Shown here: piece after piece, positions 45,227 through 54,378 of the stretch
Layout: each line of letters starts with the position of its first letter
Position numbering within the stretch: position 1 is the first letter of the stretch
Assembly (NCBI RefSeq): GCF_001305855.1
Contig: NZ_LIXZ01000001.1
Coordinates: 553,911-617,910 of the forward strand
DNA: 64,000 nucleotides
From: Rossellomorea vietnamensis
GTDB lineage: Bacteria > Bacillota > Bacilli > Bacillales > Bacillaceae_B
Reading direction: 5' to 3'
Program-made: the position numbers and the translations under genes
The notes under the pieces: generated by a model
Seen by the model: the letters and a program-made list of their open reading frames with translations, nothing else
What the model was told of the DNA's origin: nothing
Databases searched by the model: none

Positions 45227-46900
45227 CTAGCCTTTGAAATAATACACCGTTGCTTCCCAAGGGTTTAAAGTAAATGCATCTTTTTCATGCAGCCCTTCGT
45301 TTGTTATGAGGACTTCAGCCTGATTGATATCAAATGAAGCAATGTTGTCGATGACTTGCTCTTCTCCTGACACATTGCAAAGAACGAGGAGCTTTTGATT
45401 CCCATGAGTCCTCGTATAGGCATATACGGAAGGGTGATCGGCATAGTGAAGCTCGAATGTTCCGTATAGAATGATGTCATGCTCTTTGCGGATTGCGATC
45501 AATTTTTGGTAGTAGTAGAAAATGGATTCCGGATCGTTCAAAGCTTTTTTGGCATTGATTTCTTTGTAGTTCGGGTTACTGGCGATCCAAGGTTCTCCTT
45601 CTGTGAATCCAGCGTGCTCCGTACTGTCCCACTGCATAGGAGTCCTTGCGTTGTCTCTTCCTTTTACGTAAATGGATTTCATGATTTCCTCAGGATGGAT
45701 TCCAATCGCCATTTTTTCCCGATACATGTTCAGGGTTTCGATATCCTTGTAGTCGTCAATGGACGAGAATCGGACATTCGTCATTCCAAGCTCCTCCCCT
45801 TGATAAATGTAAGGGGTCCCCTGCATCATGTGGAGGAGGGTCGCAAGCATCTTCGCAGACTTCGCCCGATACTCCCCATCATCGCCTAGTCTTGAAACGA
45901 TTCTTGGCTGATCGTGGTTGTTCCAATACAAACTGTTCCAACCCTTACCGTGCAGTTCAGTTTGCCATTTAGTCAGGATTGATTTCAATTTCACAAGATC
46001 GAATGGAATCACGTCCCATTTCCCTCCTGGACCCGAATCGACATCCATATGCTCGAATTGAAATACCATATTCACTTCATTGCGGTCTTCCCCCGTGTAA
46101 AGTACGGCTTCCTCCGGTGTCACACCCGGCATCTCACCAACCGTCATCGCCTCATAATGAGAGAGGACCTCTTGATTCATTTCCTGGAGAAATTCATGAA
46201 TGCGTGGACCGTTCATAAAGTACTCATGACCGGAAGCATACGTTTTGCCTTCAGGGTTCGGCGCATCTGGTAATGTCGGCACTTTCGATATAAAGTTGAT
46301 GACGTCCATACGGAAACCGTCGATTCCTTTATCCAGCCAGAATTTCATCATCTCATAGATTTCCTGACGCAACTTCGGATTTTCCCAGTTGAGATCCGGC
46401 TGTTTTTTAGAAAAGAGATGTAAGAAATATTCTTCAGTCGCCTCATCAAATTCCCAGGCAGAACCGCTAAATACAGATTCCCAGTTATTCGGCTCTTTAC
46501 CGTCTTTTCCGTCACGCCAGATATAATAATCACGATATGGATTATCCTTTGATTTCCTGGATTCCACAAACCAGCCGTGCTCATCGGAAGAATGATTCAC
46601 CACTAGATCCATCACAAGCTTCATACCACGTTTATGAATTTCTCCAAGCATTTCTTCCCAATCAGCCATCGTGCCGAACTCATCCATGATTTTTTTATAG
46701 TCGCTTATATCATATCCATTATCATCATTCGGGGATTCGTAGACAGGAGATAGCCATATCACATCAATACCCAGTTCTTTCAAATAATCCAATTTAGAAA
46801 TGATTCCCTTGATATCCCCCACACCATCACCATTGCTATCCATGAAACTGCGAGGATAAATTTGATAGACGACTGATTCTTTCCACCATTGTTTTGTCAT
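45227..46900 (-). CDS. malL: oligo-1,6-glucosidase / alpha-glucosidase (GH13)
   Basis: 557 residues. GH13 motifs: DLVVNHSSDEH (about 98-108), nucleophile D in GFRMDVINFIS (about 198), acid E in AMTVGEMPGVT (about 254), NNHDQPR (about 324). Calcium-type loop DSNGDGVGD at 21-29. Closest in form to Bacillus oligo-1,6-glucosidase/MalL (561 aa). It cleaves isomaltose, maltose or sucrose-type ends in the cytoplasm. The start is the ATG behind AGGAGG; an upstream ATG would span the cre sites. No sugar transporter or regulator accompanies it, but two cre-like boxes do. Confidence 0.92.
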   Translation of the reverse strand: MTKQWWKESVVYQIYPRSFMDSNGDGVGDIKGIISKLDYLKELGIDVIWLSPVYESPNDDNGYDISDYKKIMDEFGTMADWEEMLGEIHKRGMKLVMDLVVNHSSDEHGWFVESRKSKDNPYRDYYIWRDGKDGKEPNNWESVFSGSAWEFDEATEEYFLHLFSKKQPDLNWENPKLRQEIYEMMKFWLDKGIDGFRMDVINFISKVPTLPDAPNPEGKTYASGHEYFMNGPRIHEFLQEMNQEVLSHYEAMTVGEMPGVTPEEAVLYTGEDRNEVNMVFQFEHMDVDSGPGGKWDVIPFDLVKLKSILTKWQTELHGKGWNSLYWNNHDQPRIVSRLGDDGEYRAKSAKMLATLLHMMQGTPYIYQGEELGMTNVRFSSIDDYKDIETLNMYREKMAIGIHPEEIMKSIYVKGRDNARTPMQWDSTEHAGFTEGEPWIASNPNYKEINAKKALNDPESIFYYYQKLIAIRKEHDIILYGTFELHYADHPSVYAYTRTHGNQKLLVLCNVSGEEQVIDNIASFDINQAEVLITNEGLHEKDAFTLNPWEATVYYFKG

Positions 46901-46933
46901 ATGTGTTTTCCTCCTGTTAGATCCGTCAGTATC

Positions 46934-46960
46934 AGCAAACGCTTTCTGCAACCGCTTGCA
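46934..46960 (-). promoter_or_regulatory. tandem cre-like (CcpA) boxes before malL
   Basis: Minus strand: TGCAAGCGGTTGCA (46947-46960) overlaps at one base with AGAAAGCGTTTGCT (46934-46947). Both fit the cre pattern TGNAANCGNWNNCA with few mismatches, 34-61 bases upstream of the malL start, consistent with catabolite repression or a LacI-type sugar repressor. Confidence 0.65.
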
Positions 46961-47066
46961 CAAATCGTTAAAAAAATATCACATTTCTTCATAAAGTTTT
47001 CTCATTTTACTTTTATAATAATATCATACTATAATTTGATAGAATATATGTAGAAAGGAATTCTAT

Positions 47067-47492
47067 ATGAATAAAAAAGCAGATTCTCTGTTATTCCTGG
47101 CTTGGGCTTCTTCCCTGATCGCCACGATGGGGAGTTTATATTTCTCTGAAATTATGAAATATGAGCCATGCGAGTTATGCTGGTATCAGCGTATATTAAT
47201 GTACCCGATGGTGATTTTACTAGGAGTGGCTTATGTACGCAAAGATTTTAAAGCGGCAATATATTCTACGATTTTTTCCGGTATCGGACTTCTTATTTCG
47301 ATTTATCACTACTCTATCCAAAAAATTTCGATTCTAACTGAAAGTGCCCCTGCCTGCGGACGCGTTCCTTGTACAGGTGAATACATCAACTGGTTCGGTT
47401 TTATCACGATACCGTTCCTTGCACTTTTGGGATTCACCATCATCTTCATTTCAAGTGTTATCGTATTAAAAGCTATAAAGGAGGAAAAATAG
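47067..47492 (+). CDS. bdbC: DsbB-type disulfide bond formation protein
   Basis: 141 residues, four membrane helices. Two redox cysteine pairs typical of DsbB/BdbC: EPCELCWYQR (C31/C34 region) and APACGRVPC (about 99-104). It reoxidises an extracellular thiol oxidase using membrane quinone. B. subtilis BdbC is 138 aa. SD AGAAAGGAA before the ATG. The next gene, one base downstream, encodes a membrane-anchored thioredoxin-like partner, in place of the BdbD found with BdbC in B. subtilis. Confidence 0.93.
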   Translation: MNKKADSLLFLAWASSLIATMGSLYFSEIMKYEPCELCWYQRILMYPMVILLGVAYVRKDFKAAIYSTIFSGIGLLISIYHYSIQKISILTESAPACGRVPCTGEYINWFGFITIPFLALLGFTIIFISSVIVLKAIKEEK

Positions 47493-47493
47493 A

Positions 47494-47967
47494 TTGAAGA
47501 AAATCATCATATTCCTGGTGGCAATTGTCGCATTATTCGCAGCTATCGCCATTGTCACAAGCGTCCAGAACAGTCAAAAAGCCGAGGGGAATAAATTCAA
47601 AAAAGAAAACCTCGATCCTGCGACCGTTGAATTGCTGGATGATCCGAACTATCAAAATGTCATCCTTCCCGAAGAACTGGAAGATAAATTAAAGAACAAA
47701 GAAGATGCAACCGTATATTTTTACAGCTCTACTTGTATCCATTGTAAAAGGACAACACCTACCCTCGCGCCTCTTGCCGAAGATATGGGAGTCGACATGG
47801 TTCAGTACAATCTCCTTGAATTCGAACAAGGCTGGGATCAATATGGAATCGAAGCCACACCTACACTCGTTCATTACAAGAATGGAAAAGAAGTGGCGAG
47901 AATCGTGGGAGAACATCCTAAAGAAGATTTCAAATCATTTTTCGAAGAGAACGTAAAATCAGAATAA
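47494..47967 (+). CDS. membrane-anchored thioredoxin-like thiol oxidoreductase
   Basis: 157 residues starting at TTG behind AAGGAGG. N-terminal anchor (about 3-24) and extracytoplasmic thioredoxin fold with active site STCIHCKRTTP (CxxC, about 80-83) and cis-Pro in GIEATPTLVHY (about 117-127). It probably acts with the DsbB-type protein encoded immediately upstream as an oxidase for secreted or competence proteins. A ThiF-like or cytochrome-maturation reductase role is less likely given the partner. Confidence 0.88.
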   Translation: MKKIIIFLVAIVALFAAIAIVTSVQNSQKAEGNKFKKENLDPATVELLDDPNYQNVILPEELEDKLKNKEDATVYFYSSTCIHCKRTTPTLAPLAEDMGVDMVQYNLLEFEQGWDQYGIEATPTLVHYKNGKEVARIVGEHPKEDFKSFFEENVKSE

Positions 47968-47973
47968 AAAAAG

Positions 47974-48005
47974 AGGGGCTGACTTTTCCAAGAGTCAGCC
48001 CCTTT
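47974..48005 (+). terminator. terminator after bdbC operon
   Basis: GGGGCTGACT / AGTCAGCCCC stem followed by TTTC. Confidence 0.75.
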
Positions 48006-48147
48006 CAAATGAGGAGGAATTTCAAGATGAAGATACGTTGTATCTTCAGGATTAGCTTATTACTTGCTATTTTCCCCTCCCATGAACCTTTCAAACATGT
48101 TAATGAGAATTTTCTAAAGTATCTAACTATTGAAGACGTGTTACAGC

Positions 48148-48546
48148 TTACACAAGCAGCTGGTTATCTGCCCTCGAGTAAATGCTCAGATTATGTTTAC
48201 ATTCCGATTCTTCCGTAAATTGATCATACGATAAAGGGAAGAACATACCAAAGCTTTGAAGAATCCCGGCATTGTGATAGAACATATCTTCATATACGTC
48301 TTCATTTGAGCCGCTTTCAACGATGGAAATCAGCGTTTGCAGACTTGAGATTACTTGAAATGCTTCCTTAAGGGTCCCGAAATATTCAAAGTTTCTCGTC
48401 GTCGTATGTAATACTTGCATATCATCGAATTGTTCGATTTCATCATCTGTGAAATAATCAGGGAAAATAGTACAATACATGTACTGTATAAGCTCTTGAA
48501 TTTTGTCTTCTTGTTCATGTGTTGATGCTAGTAAAACTTTCACCAT
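48148..48546 (-). CDS. yhcU: YhcU-like protein (DUF5365)
   Basis: 132 residues (B. subtilis YhcU 131). Soluble; KVLLASTHEQEDKIQELIQYMYCTIFPDYFTDDEI opening and ESGSNEDVYEDMFYHNAGILQSFGMFFPL. Start taken at the second of two adjacent ATGs, six bases from AGGTGG. Divergent from yhcT as expected for this neighbourhood. Function unknown. Confidence 0.82.
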   Translation of the reverse strand: MVKVLLASTHEQEDKIQELIQYMYCTIFPDYFTDDEIEQFDDMQVLHTTTRNFEYFGTLKEAFQVISSLQTLISIVESGSNEDVYEDMFYHNAGILQSFGMFFPLSYDQFTEESECKHNLSIYSRADNQLLV

Positions 48547-48721
48547 CATAACCCACCTTTGTAATGGTTGTAATCTCTCTGTAATAGATATATTAAGGAT
48601 AACATAGAAGTAGAATCAACAGCGTGGTAATTATACCCATGGATTTGGGTTGAATAGGGGTTACGGTAGGATTAAATACCCACAAGAGTATAAGATTTTT
48701 GTCATTTAAAGGAGTTTTTTG

Positions 48722-49606
48722 ATGAAAACAAGGAAAATAGGCGAACGATTCGACCTAGTCATTCCAGATAATTGGAAAAATGTAACGATTGAAACAATTA
48801 TTAGAAACCACTGGCAGGCTCCTAAGAAAATGGTTCATTCCATGAGGATGGAAGGTGATGTCAAAGTGAACGGAGAGCTGATTTCATGGACTGCTCCACT
48901 TTCACAAGGGGATATTCTACAGATCCGATTATTCAAGGAAGTCGAATACGATGTTCCCCCAACCTACGGGGAACTGGACGTGTTGTTTGAAGATGAACAT
49001 TTGATTGTCGTCAATAAACCCGCCGGGATCGATACTCATCCGAATACTCCTGATGAAACGGATACCCTGGCCAATCTTGTCGCTTTCCATCATCAGGCCC
49101 AAGGGGAAAGCTGTCGTGTCTTGCATATCCATCGATTGGATCGAGATACGTCCGGCGCAATCATCTTCGCCAAGCATGCATTAAGTAAAGCGATACTTGA
49201 CCGGCTTCTTGCCGAGCGGCAGATCAAACGTACCTATCATGCCCTGGTTCACGGTCGATTGAAACAGAAAAAAGGCACCATTTCCGAACCGATCGGGAGA
49301 GATCGTCATCACAACACGAGAAGAAGGGTTTCGCCTTCCGGTCAGGATGCAGTCACTCACTATACAGTATTGGAAGTCAGGAATCCGTATACACTCATCG
49401 AAGTACAGCTTGATACCGGCCGTACGCACCAAATCCGTGTACATATGAGCCACATCGGTCACCCGCTGGTAGGCGACATTTTATATGGGGGAAAGCCGGT
49501 ATTCACCAGGCAGGCACTCCATGCAGCACGGATTTCGTTCCCTCATCCGCTGACGGGTGAAAGGATTGAATGTGAAGCGGACTGCAGTGATGATATAGGG
49601 TTGTAA
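48722..49606 (+). CDS. yhcT: RluA-family pseudouridine synthase (YhcT)
   Basis: 294 residues from the ATG behind AAAGGAG. N-terminal S4-like RNA-binding domain (about 18-75, MRMEGDVKVNGELI), then the RluA catalytic domain: VVNKPAGIDTHPN (about 98-110), catalytic Asp in HIHRLDRDTSGAI (about 143) and LDTGRTHQIRVHMSHIGHPLVGDILYGG. Isomerises uridine to pseudouridine in rRNA or tRNA; exact site unknown. Length and neighbour yhcU match B. subtilis YhcT (302). Confidence 0.93.
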   Translation: MKTRKIGERFDLVIPDNWKNVTIETIIRNHWQAPKKMVHSMRMEGDVKVNGELISWTAPLSQGDILQIRLFKEVEYDVPPTYGELDVLFEDEHLIVVNKPAGIDTHPNTPDETDTLANLVAFHHQAQGESCRVLHIHRLDRDTSGAIIFAKHALSKAILDRLLAERQIKRTYHALVHGRLKQKKGTISEPIGRDRHHNTRRRVSPSGQDAVTHYTVLEVRNPYTLIEVQLDTGRTHQIRVHMSHIGHPLVGDILYGGKPVFTRQALHAARISFPHPLTGERIECEADCSDDIGL

Positions 49607-49625
49607 TAGATTCCATCAATTAAGC

Positions 49626-49670
49626 ACAAAAAAAGACCTGGTCACTCCATATCACGAGTGATCAGGTCTT
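49626..49670. terminator. bidirectional terminator yhcT/wrbA
   Basis: AAGACCTGGTCACTC / GAGTGATCAGGTCTT stem; minus side followed by seven T, plus side by ATAATATTT. Confidence 0.85.
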
Positions 49671-49677
49671 ATAATAT

Positions 49678-50292
49678 TTATTTCAATCCATTTTTCACCG
49701 CTGCAGCGATTTGGATCGTACGGCGGGTTTGGTGTTTCACGGCAGGTTCAACGGACTCAACCATATTGCCTTCCTGATCGACCGTTACACTCGTACCGTA
49801 TGGATTTCCTCCAGTTGCAAAGCTTGATTGGTCTGTGTATCCAGGTGCTGCGATGATGGCACCCCAGTGCATCATTGTTGTGTACAGAGCCAGAACCGTT
49901 TGCTCCTGGCCACCGTGTGAGTTACTTGCAGATGATGTGGCGCTCACTACTTTGTTGGCAAGTTTCCCATTGAACCAAAGGCCTCCAGTCGTATCAAGAA
50001 ACGCTTTGACCTGAGAAGGTACATTTCCGAATCTGGTTGGAACGTTGAATAGATAAGCGTCTGCCCATTCCAGATCATCCAGGGTTGCTACCGGGACCGT
50101 ATCTTTTGTTTCTTTATAGTGCTTTTCCCATGCCGGATTGGAAGCAATCGCGCCTTCTGGTGCAGTTTCTTCAAAGCGAAGCAATTTCACTTCTGCCCCT
50201 GCTTCTTTCGCAGCCTCTTCTGCCCATTTCGCCATCTGATAGTTGGTTCCTGTTGAACTGTAATACATGATTGCCAATTTTACGTTAGACAT
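49678..50292 (-). CDS. wrbA: WrbA-type NAD(P)H:quinone oxidoreductase
   Basis: 204 residues. FMN loop MYYSSTGTNYQMA (about 9-21), FNVPTRFGNVPSQVKAFLDTTGGLW (about 85-109) and SATSSASNSHGGQE (about 118-131) are characteristic of WrbA. It reduces quinones by two electrons, avoiding semiquinone. Start is the ATG behind AAAAGGAG. Follows the DoxX-family gene on the same strand with a 78-base gap; both probably belong to a quinone stress unit under the MhqR-like operators upstream. Confidence 0.93.
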   Translation of the reverse strand: MSNVKLAIMYYSSTGTNYQMAKWAEEAAKEAGAEVKLLRFEETAPEGAIASNPAWEKHYKETKDTVPVATLDDLEWADAYLFNVPTRFGNVPSQVKAFLDTTGGLWFNGKLANKVVSATSSASNSHGGQEQTVLALYTTMMHWGAIIAAPGYTDQSSFATGGNPYGTSVTVDQEGNMVESVEPAVKHQTRRTIQIAAAVKNGLK

Positions 50293-50370
50293 AATCAAAA
50301 TCTCTCCTTTTAACATGTTTTTATTTATAGTAATTGGGTGAAACACAGAATCAGGTTGCATGTAAATCCA

Positions 50371-50781
50371 TTAAGAAAATAATAATGCATCTATTGAAAA
50401 GCTCCCTGCTCCGACAAGGGCTACCCCTAGTGCCACAACAATGAGCATCACATTATATTCTGTACCATTTTGCGTTGCCCAATAACCGTTTGCACCGTGA
50501 ACCTTCACGATGGCCACGATCATTGTGCCGATGATGAGCAGTGCACCTAATGGGGTAAGGAAGCCTGCGGCAAACAATAATCCACCCGCTACTTCGGATA
50601 TCCCTGCAAGTAACGCCATCGTTCTTCCCGGTTTGATTCCAATCGATTCAAAGAAACCTCCCGTGCCCTGTATCCCATGCCCTCCGAACCACCCAAATAA
50701 TTTCTGTGTTCCGTGAGCAGCGAATGTTAAACCTACTACCAAACGAATAACCAATAAACCGAACGCAGCCAGTGCTGTCAT
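50371..50781 (-). CDS. mhqP: DoxX-family membrane protein (MhqP-like)
   Basis: 136 residues, four helices, HGTQKLFGWFGGHGIQGTGGFFES (about 19-42) is the DoxX motif. B. subtilis MhqP is a DoxX protein in the MhqR-controlled mhqNOP operon. Here two MhqR-like inverted repeats lie 75-150 bases upstream, and wrbA follows. Role likely in resistance to quinones or in thiol redox at the membrane; mechanism not known. The symbol is given on the basis of family plus operator, with moderate certainty. Confidence 0.75.
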   Translation of the reverse strand: MTALAAFGLLVIRLVVGLTFAAHGTQKLFGWFGGHGIQGTGGFFESIGIKPGRTMALLAGISEVAGGLLFAAGFLTPLGALLIIGTMIVAIVKVHGANGYWATQNGTEYNVMLIVVALGVALVGAGSFSIDALLFS

Positions 50782-50855
50782 CTTATTTCTTCCTTCATGT
50801 TTTCCCTTCGAGATTTCGCTTCAAACATTTCAAATTCAATTATTCTTATGTCAAC

Positions 50856-50930
50856 TATCTTGAATTTGAGATATATAATTAAAAAAAGAGACAAGTTATC
50901 TCGAATATGATTATTTTGATTTCGAGATAA
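50856..50930 (-). promoter_or_regulatory. MhqR-like operators
   Basis: Near-perfect palindrome TATCTTGAATTTGAGATA at 50856-50873 and a spaced copy TTATCTCGAA - 15 bases - TTCGAGATAA at 50896-50930. The B. subtilis MhqR box is close to TATCTCGAATTCGAGATA. No MhqR gene is in the window. Confidence 0.75.
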
Positions 50931-51000
50931 TTGTATAATACTCTTCTCCACTCTGTCAATAACAATTTGCAACATTCTTTAAAATGGGTTGGAGGGATAC

Positions 51001-51043
51001 AAAAAGAGGTCCGTCCCTCTTCTCTGGAGGGACGGACCTCTTC
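51001..51043 (-). terminator. terminator with GGTCCGTCCCT stem
   Basis: AAGAGGTCCGTCCCTC / GAGGGACGGACCTCTT perfect 16-bp stem, followed by T5 on the minus strand; closes the aldo/keto reductase gene. Confidence 0.9.
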
Positions 51044-51053
51044 GTATCATCGA

Positions 51054-51884
51054 TTAAAAATCGAAGTTGTCTGGATCTGGACCAAAACGTTCGTCCAGGT
51101 TCAGTTGGTTGATTTGATTCATTTCTTCCAGTGATAGTTCGAAGTTGAACAGATCTGCATTTTCTTTGATGCGGTTTTCATGAACTGACTTTGGAATGAT
51201 GATGACATCATTCTGAAGGTGCCAGCGCAGAATCACCTGTGCAGCAGACTTTTCATGCTTCTCTGCAATATGGTTCAAGGTTGGTTCATCCAGGACACGC
51301 CCTTGAGCGATTGGTGACCACGCTTCTACTGCGATATTCTGTGAAGCACAGAATTCTCTTATTTTTTCCTGATTCAGACGAGGATGTAACTCGATTTGAT
51401 TTAATACAGGCTTTTCATTGCTGTTTTTCATTAAGTCTTCCAGATGATGCTGATGGAAGTTACTTACACCGATTGACTTGATCAATCCTTCTCCGTGCAG
51501 CTTCTCCATCGCTTTCCACGTATCATTGTACTTTCCTTCTACCGGCCAGTGAATGAGATACATGTCCAGATAATCCATATCGAGCTTTTTCAGGCTCGTT
51601 TCAAATGCTTTTAAAGTCGTATCGTAGCCTTGATCACTATTCCACACTTTCGAAGTGATGAACAGGTCCTCTCTTGCTACTCCACCTTCTTTCACCCCTT
51701 GACCTACGCTTTCTTCATTATCGTAGATTGCCGCGGTATCGATGGAACGGTATCCTGACTGAATCGCAGTTCGAACAGCCTGCACCGTTTCAGACGGATC
51801 TTTCATTTGGTAAACTCCTAAACCGACATAAGGAATTTCGATTCCGTTATGTAGCATTTTCGTACTCTGTAAGTTTTTCAACAT
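51054..51884 (-). CDS. aldo/keto reductase (YtbE/AKR5 type)
   Basis: 276 residues; the start is the ATG seven bases after AGGAGGG. Tetrad: D46/Y51 (SIDTAAIYDNE), K in ITSKVWNSDQG, H in MYLIHWPVEG. C-terminal IIPKSVHENRIKENADLFNFELS is the NADPH phosphate-binding region of AKR5-type 2,5-diketogluconate/methylglyoxal reductases such as B. subtilis YtbE and YvgN. Carbonyl detoxification is the likely role. Flanked by two related terminators. Confidence 0.92.
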   Translation of the reverse strand: MLKNLQSTKMLHNGIEIPYVGLGVYQMKDPSETVQAVRTAIQSGYRSIDTAAIYDNEESVGQGVKEGGVAREDLFITSKVWNSDQGYDTTLKAFETSLKKLDMDYLDMYLIHWPVEGKYNDTWKAMEKLHGEGLIKSIGVSNFHQHHLEDLMKNSNEKPVLNQIELHPRLNQEKIREFCASQNIAVEAWSPIAQGRVLDEPTLNHIAEKHEKSAAQVILRWHLQNDVIIIPKSVHENRIKENADLFNFELSLEEMNQINQLNLDERFGPDPDNFDF

Positions 51885-51965
51885 ATTGCATCCCTCCTGA
51901 TTCATTATTTTACAAACTTAAAGGACAGAAAGCTAATTTTATGATTCCGGGATATTCCTTGCTCA

Positions 51966-52003
51966 GAAAAGGTCCGTCCCTTAACCGAGGGACGGACCTT
52001 TTC
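51966..52003. terminator. bidirectional terminator with GGTCCGTCCCT stem
   Basis: GAAAAGGTCCGTCCCT / AGGGACGGACCTTTTC 16-bp stem, loop TAACCG; three bases after the helD stop. Confidence 0.9.
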
Positions 52004-52005
52004 TT

Positions 52006-54282
52006 CTACTTTGCCTGCTGGCCGATGAATTGTTCTCTTTTTCTTCCTATGAAGGCAAGCTTATGGAGGGGTCGTGTCATGGCCACGTACTGGAGCTTGA
52101 TGTCGAGTTCGTTTTCCGGGTTGAATGATTCTTCCACCGCAGCGATGATGACCACGTCAAACTCGAGTCCTTTTGAGAGATAGGAAGGAACAACGACGAT
52201 TTGATCTTTCGGGATCGATTCCTGTTCTTCCAACAACTTTACTTTCCCAGGCTGCTTCTCTTGAAGGATTTCGCTTATTTTCACACAGTCCTTCATGCTT
52301 TTTCCGATGACAGCGAAGGTTTGGAATCCTTCTTTTCGTCCTGAATCCACTTTCTTCTCGATGAAGGAAGCGAGTTCATCCACTTGCACATACTCATCAA
52401 AGCTCGGAGCATCTCCGTGTCGCACCACCGGATTGACTTTAGGAAAATCATACGGTAAGAGACTCAGCAGTTTATTCGCTTCCTCCATGATTTCGATCGT
52501 CGTACGGTAGCTTTTTTGAAGCTCGGTATAGGTCGCCCTCGGAAAGATGTCCCGATAGACAGGTTCCCAGGACTGAAGACCCCGGTATGAATGGATTCCT
52601 TGAGCAAGGTCCCCGACCAGGGTAAACATATCGGTCTCAAGAGCACGTTTTAATGAATAGAGCTGCATATAGCTATAATCCTGTGCTTCATCTATGACGA
52701 TGTTTTTCGCTTTATGGAATTTATCGATTCCGAATAAATAGGATTGCAAGTATAGAAGGATAGCCAAGTCTTCTACTTCATACTGCTTTTTCTTTGCATA
52801 TTTCAATGTGTAGTGACAGAGCTGTTCCGCCTGTCTGCCGCTGAGCTCCCCTTTCGAGTAGGAAGCAAGGCGCACAGGATCAGAGAACAACTCGATGAAA
52901 TATTGATGCAGTGTTTTCTTTTCAAACTGCTTCATGTATGCATTGACGCTTGTTCGTATTGCTTTTTTGATCTCGTCCACGCGCTCTATTTTCTTATCCA
53001 ATGCTTTCGAGACATATTCCTTTCGGTTCCCTGCCTTTGAACGTTCAAAGAGTGCCGTTTCGATTCGCTCATCAAAGAATTTCTCCACTCTCTCAACCAT
53101 TTGCTTCTTGTTCGAGCGGACGTACCCTTGAAGAAGTGACTTCAGCTTTTCCATCCTGCGATAGATTGGCATATACGTATATTCCTCTTTGAAAAGGTGG
53201 GTGAACCTTTTGGCTGTGTAGAGCTTGTATTTATCCACATAGAAGTCCTTTGATGTATAAAAGCGCTGTTCGACTTCTTCTATATAATGCTCGAGAATTC
53301 TCCTGAATGCTTTAGACCCTTTGAATCCGGATATCCATGATGCGGTCTCTACCTTTTCATCATGGGTCTCGATCAAATGAATGAGCTTGTTATCTTCTAC
53401 AATGGTAAGCTTCTTCTCTAAGCAGGTCATGACATAATCCGTGAATGTCGTTTGCCTTACCCGTTCCACCCCAAGTTCCGGCAGCGCTTCTGAAATATAG
53501 TCGATGAACAAATTACTCGGAGCCAGAATCATCAGTTGTCTCGGATCAAAATGCTGTTTGTAGTTGTAAATAAAATAAGAAATCCTGTGAAGGGCAATGG
53601 TTGTTTTCCCGCTTCCCGCTGCCCCCTGTACAATGATCGGCTTGTTTAAGTCGGCCCGGATGATCCGGTTCTGTTCCTCCTGAATGGTGGAAATGATTTC
53701 AGTCAGGCGGTTACTGGAGCTTTTAGCTAATGAATCTTGAAGCAGTTCATCCGTGGTCGTTAAGTCAATATCGCGAATTTCTTCCAGGAATCCATCTTCG
53801 ATCATATATTGCCGCTTCAAGGACAAATCACCTTCGTACGTCTCGCCTTCCGCCACGTACGACACATCGCCGATCCTTCCTTCGTAATACAGGTTTGCGA
53901 TGGGAGAGCGCCAGTCCACGATGATCTGCTCCTGGTTCTCCCGCTGATACAGGGAGGTCTTCCCGATATAATGCTTCTCCACCTTGTCGGAGCCCTCATG
54001 TTGAAAATCAATCCGGGCAAAGTACGGTTTCGTCTTAGCTTTCGTGAGGGATTCCAATTCTTCTTTGGACATCTCAAAAAAGCTTGAGTTCGTCAAGATA
54101 TCGATGTAGGCAGCACTCGACTCTCCCCAATCCATATCTCCAAAAGCTTTTTCCATGTTTTCCTTATACTTTTCCTTACTCGTCTGGGATGTGCTGATGA
54201 CCACATCAATATAGCGCTTTGTAAACTCTAACCGTTCTGATTCACTTGAAAAATCGGGATGAATAGTCGATTCCTTCGTCAT
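52006..54282 (-). CDS. helD: RNA polymerase recycling factor HelD
   Basis: 758 residues (B. subtilis HelD 774). Long coiled N-terminus (about 1-60), then UvrD/Rep-like helicase core: Walker A QGAAGSGKTTIALHRISYF (about 216-234), Walker B IVIDEAQDYS (about 544), GLQSWEPVYR and a C-terminal LSKGLEFDVVI...AMTRP motif. HelD removes stalled RNA polymerase from DNA and recycles core enzyme. Motor residues all look intact. Single gene. Confidence 0.95.
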   Translation of the reverse strand: MTKESTIHPDFSSESERLEFTKRYIDVVISTSQTSKEKYKENMEKAFGDMDWGESSAAYIDILTNSSFFEMSKEELESLTKAKTKPYFARIDFQHEGSDKVEKHYIGKTSLYQRENQEQIIVDWRSPIANLYYEGRIGDVSYVAEGETYEGDLSLKRQYMIEDGFLEEIRDIDLTTTDELLQDSLAKSSSNRLTEIISTIQEEQNRIIRADLNKPIIVQGAAGSGKTTIALHRISYFIYNYKQHFDPRQLMILAPSNLFIDYISEALPELGVERVRQTTFTDYVMTCLEKKLTIVEDNKLIHLIETHDEKVETASWISGFKGSKAFRRILEHYIEEVEQRFYTSKDFYVDKYKLYTAKRFTHLFKEEYTYMPIYRRMEKLKSLLQGYVRSNKKQMVERVEKFFDERIETALFERSKAGNRKEYVSKALDKKIERVDEIKKAIRTSVNAYMKQFEKKTLHQYFIELFSDPVRLASYSKGELSGRQAEQLCHYTLKYAKKKQYEVEDLAILLYLQSYLFGIDKFHKAKNIVIDEAQDYSYMQLYSLKRALETDMFTLVGDLAQGIHSYRGLQSWEPVYRDIFPRATYTELQKSYRTTIEIMEEANKLLSLLPYDFPKVNPVVRHGDAPSFDEYVQVDELASFIEKKVDSGRKEGFQTFAVIGKSMKDCVKISEILQEKQPGKVKLLEEQESIPKDQIVVVPSYLSKGLEFDVVIIAAVEESFNPENELDIKLQYVAMTRPLHKLAFIGRKREQFIGQQAK

Positions 54283-54378
54283 ACATTTCTCCTTCCAAAT
54301 GTTTTAGCCGCAATGGAGAAAAAACGTCTTGCCAATTCCACCAAGGTAACGACTCTCGGTGGGGAAAACGTTTATAAC

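Noticed and set aside
48009..48218. ORF of up to 69 codons with SD GAGGAGG at 48014, hydrophobic start MKIRCIFRISLLLAIF
   Set aside because: It overlaps the end of yhcU on the other strand by about 70 bases and follows a terminator without a visible promoter. Signal-like start is interesting but not enough to call a gene.
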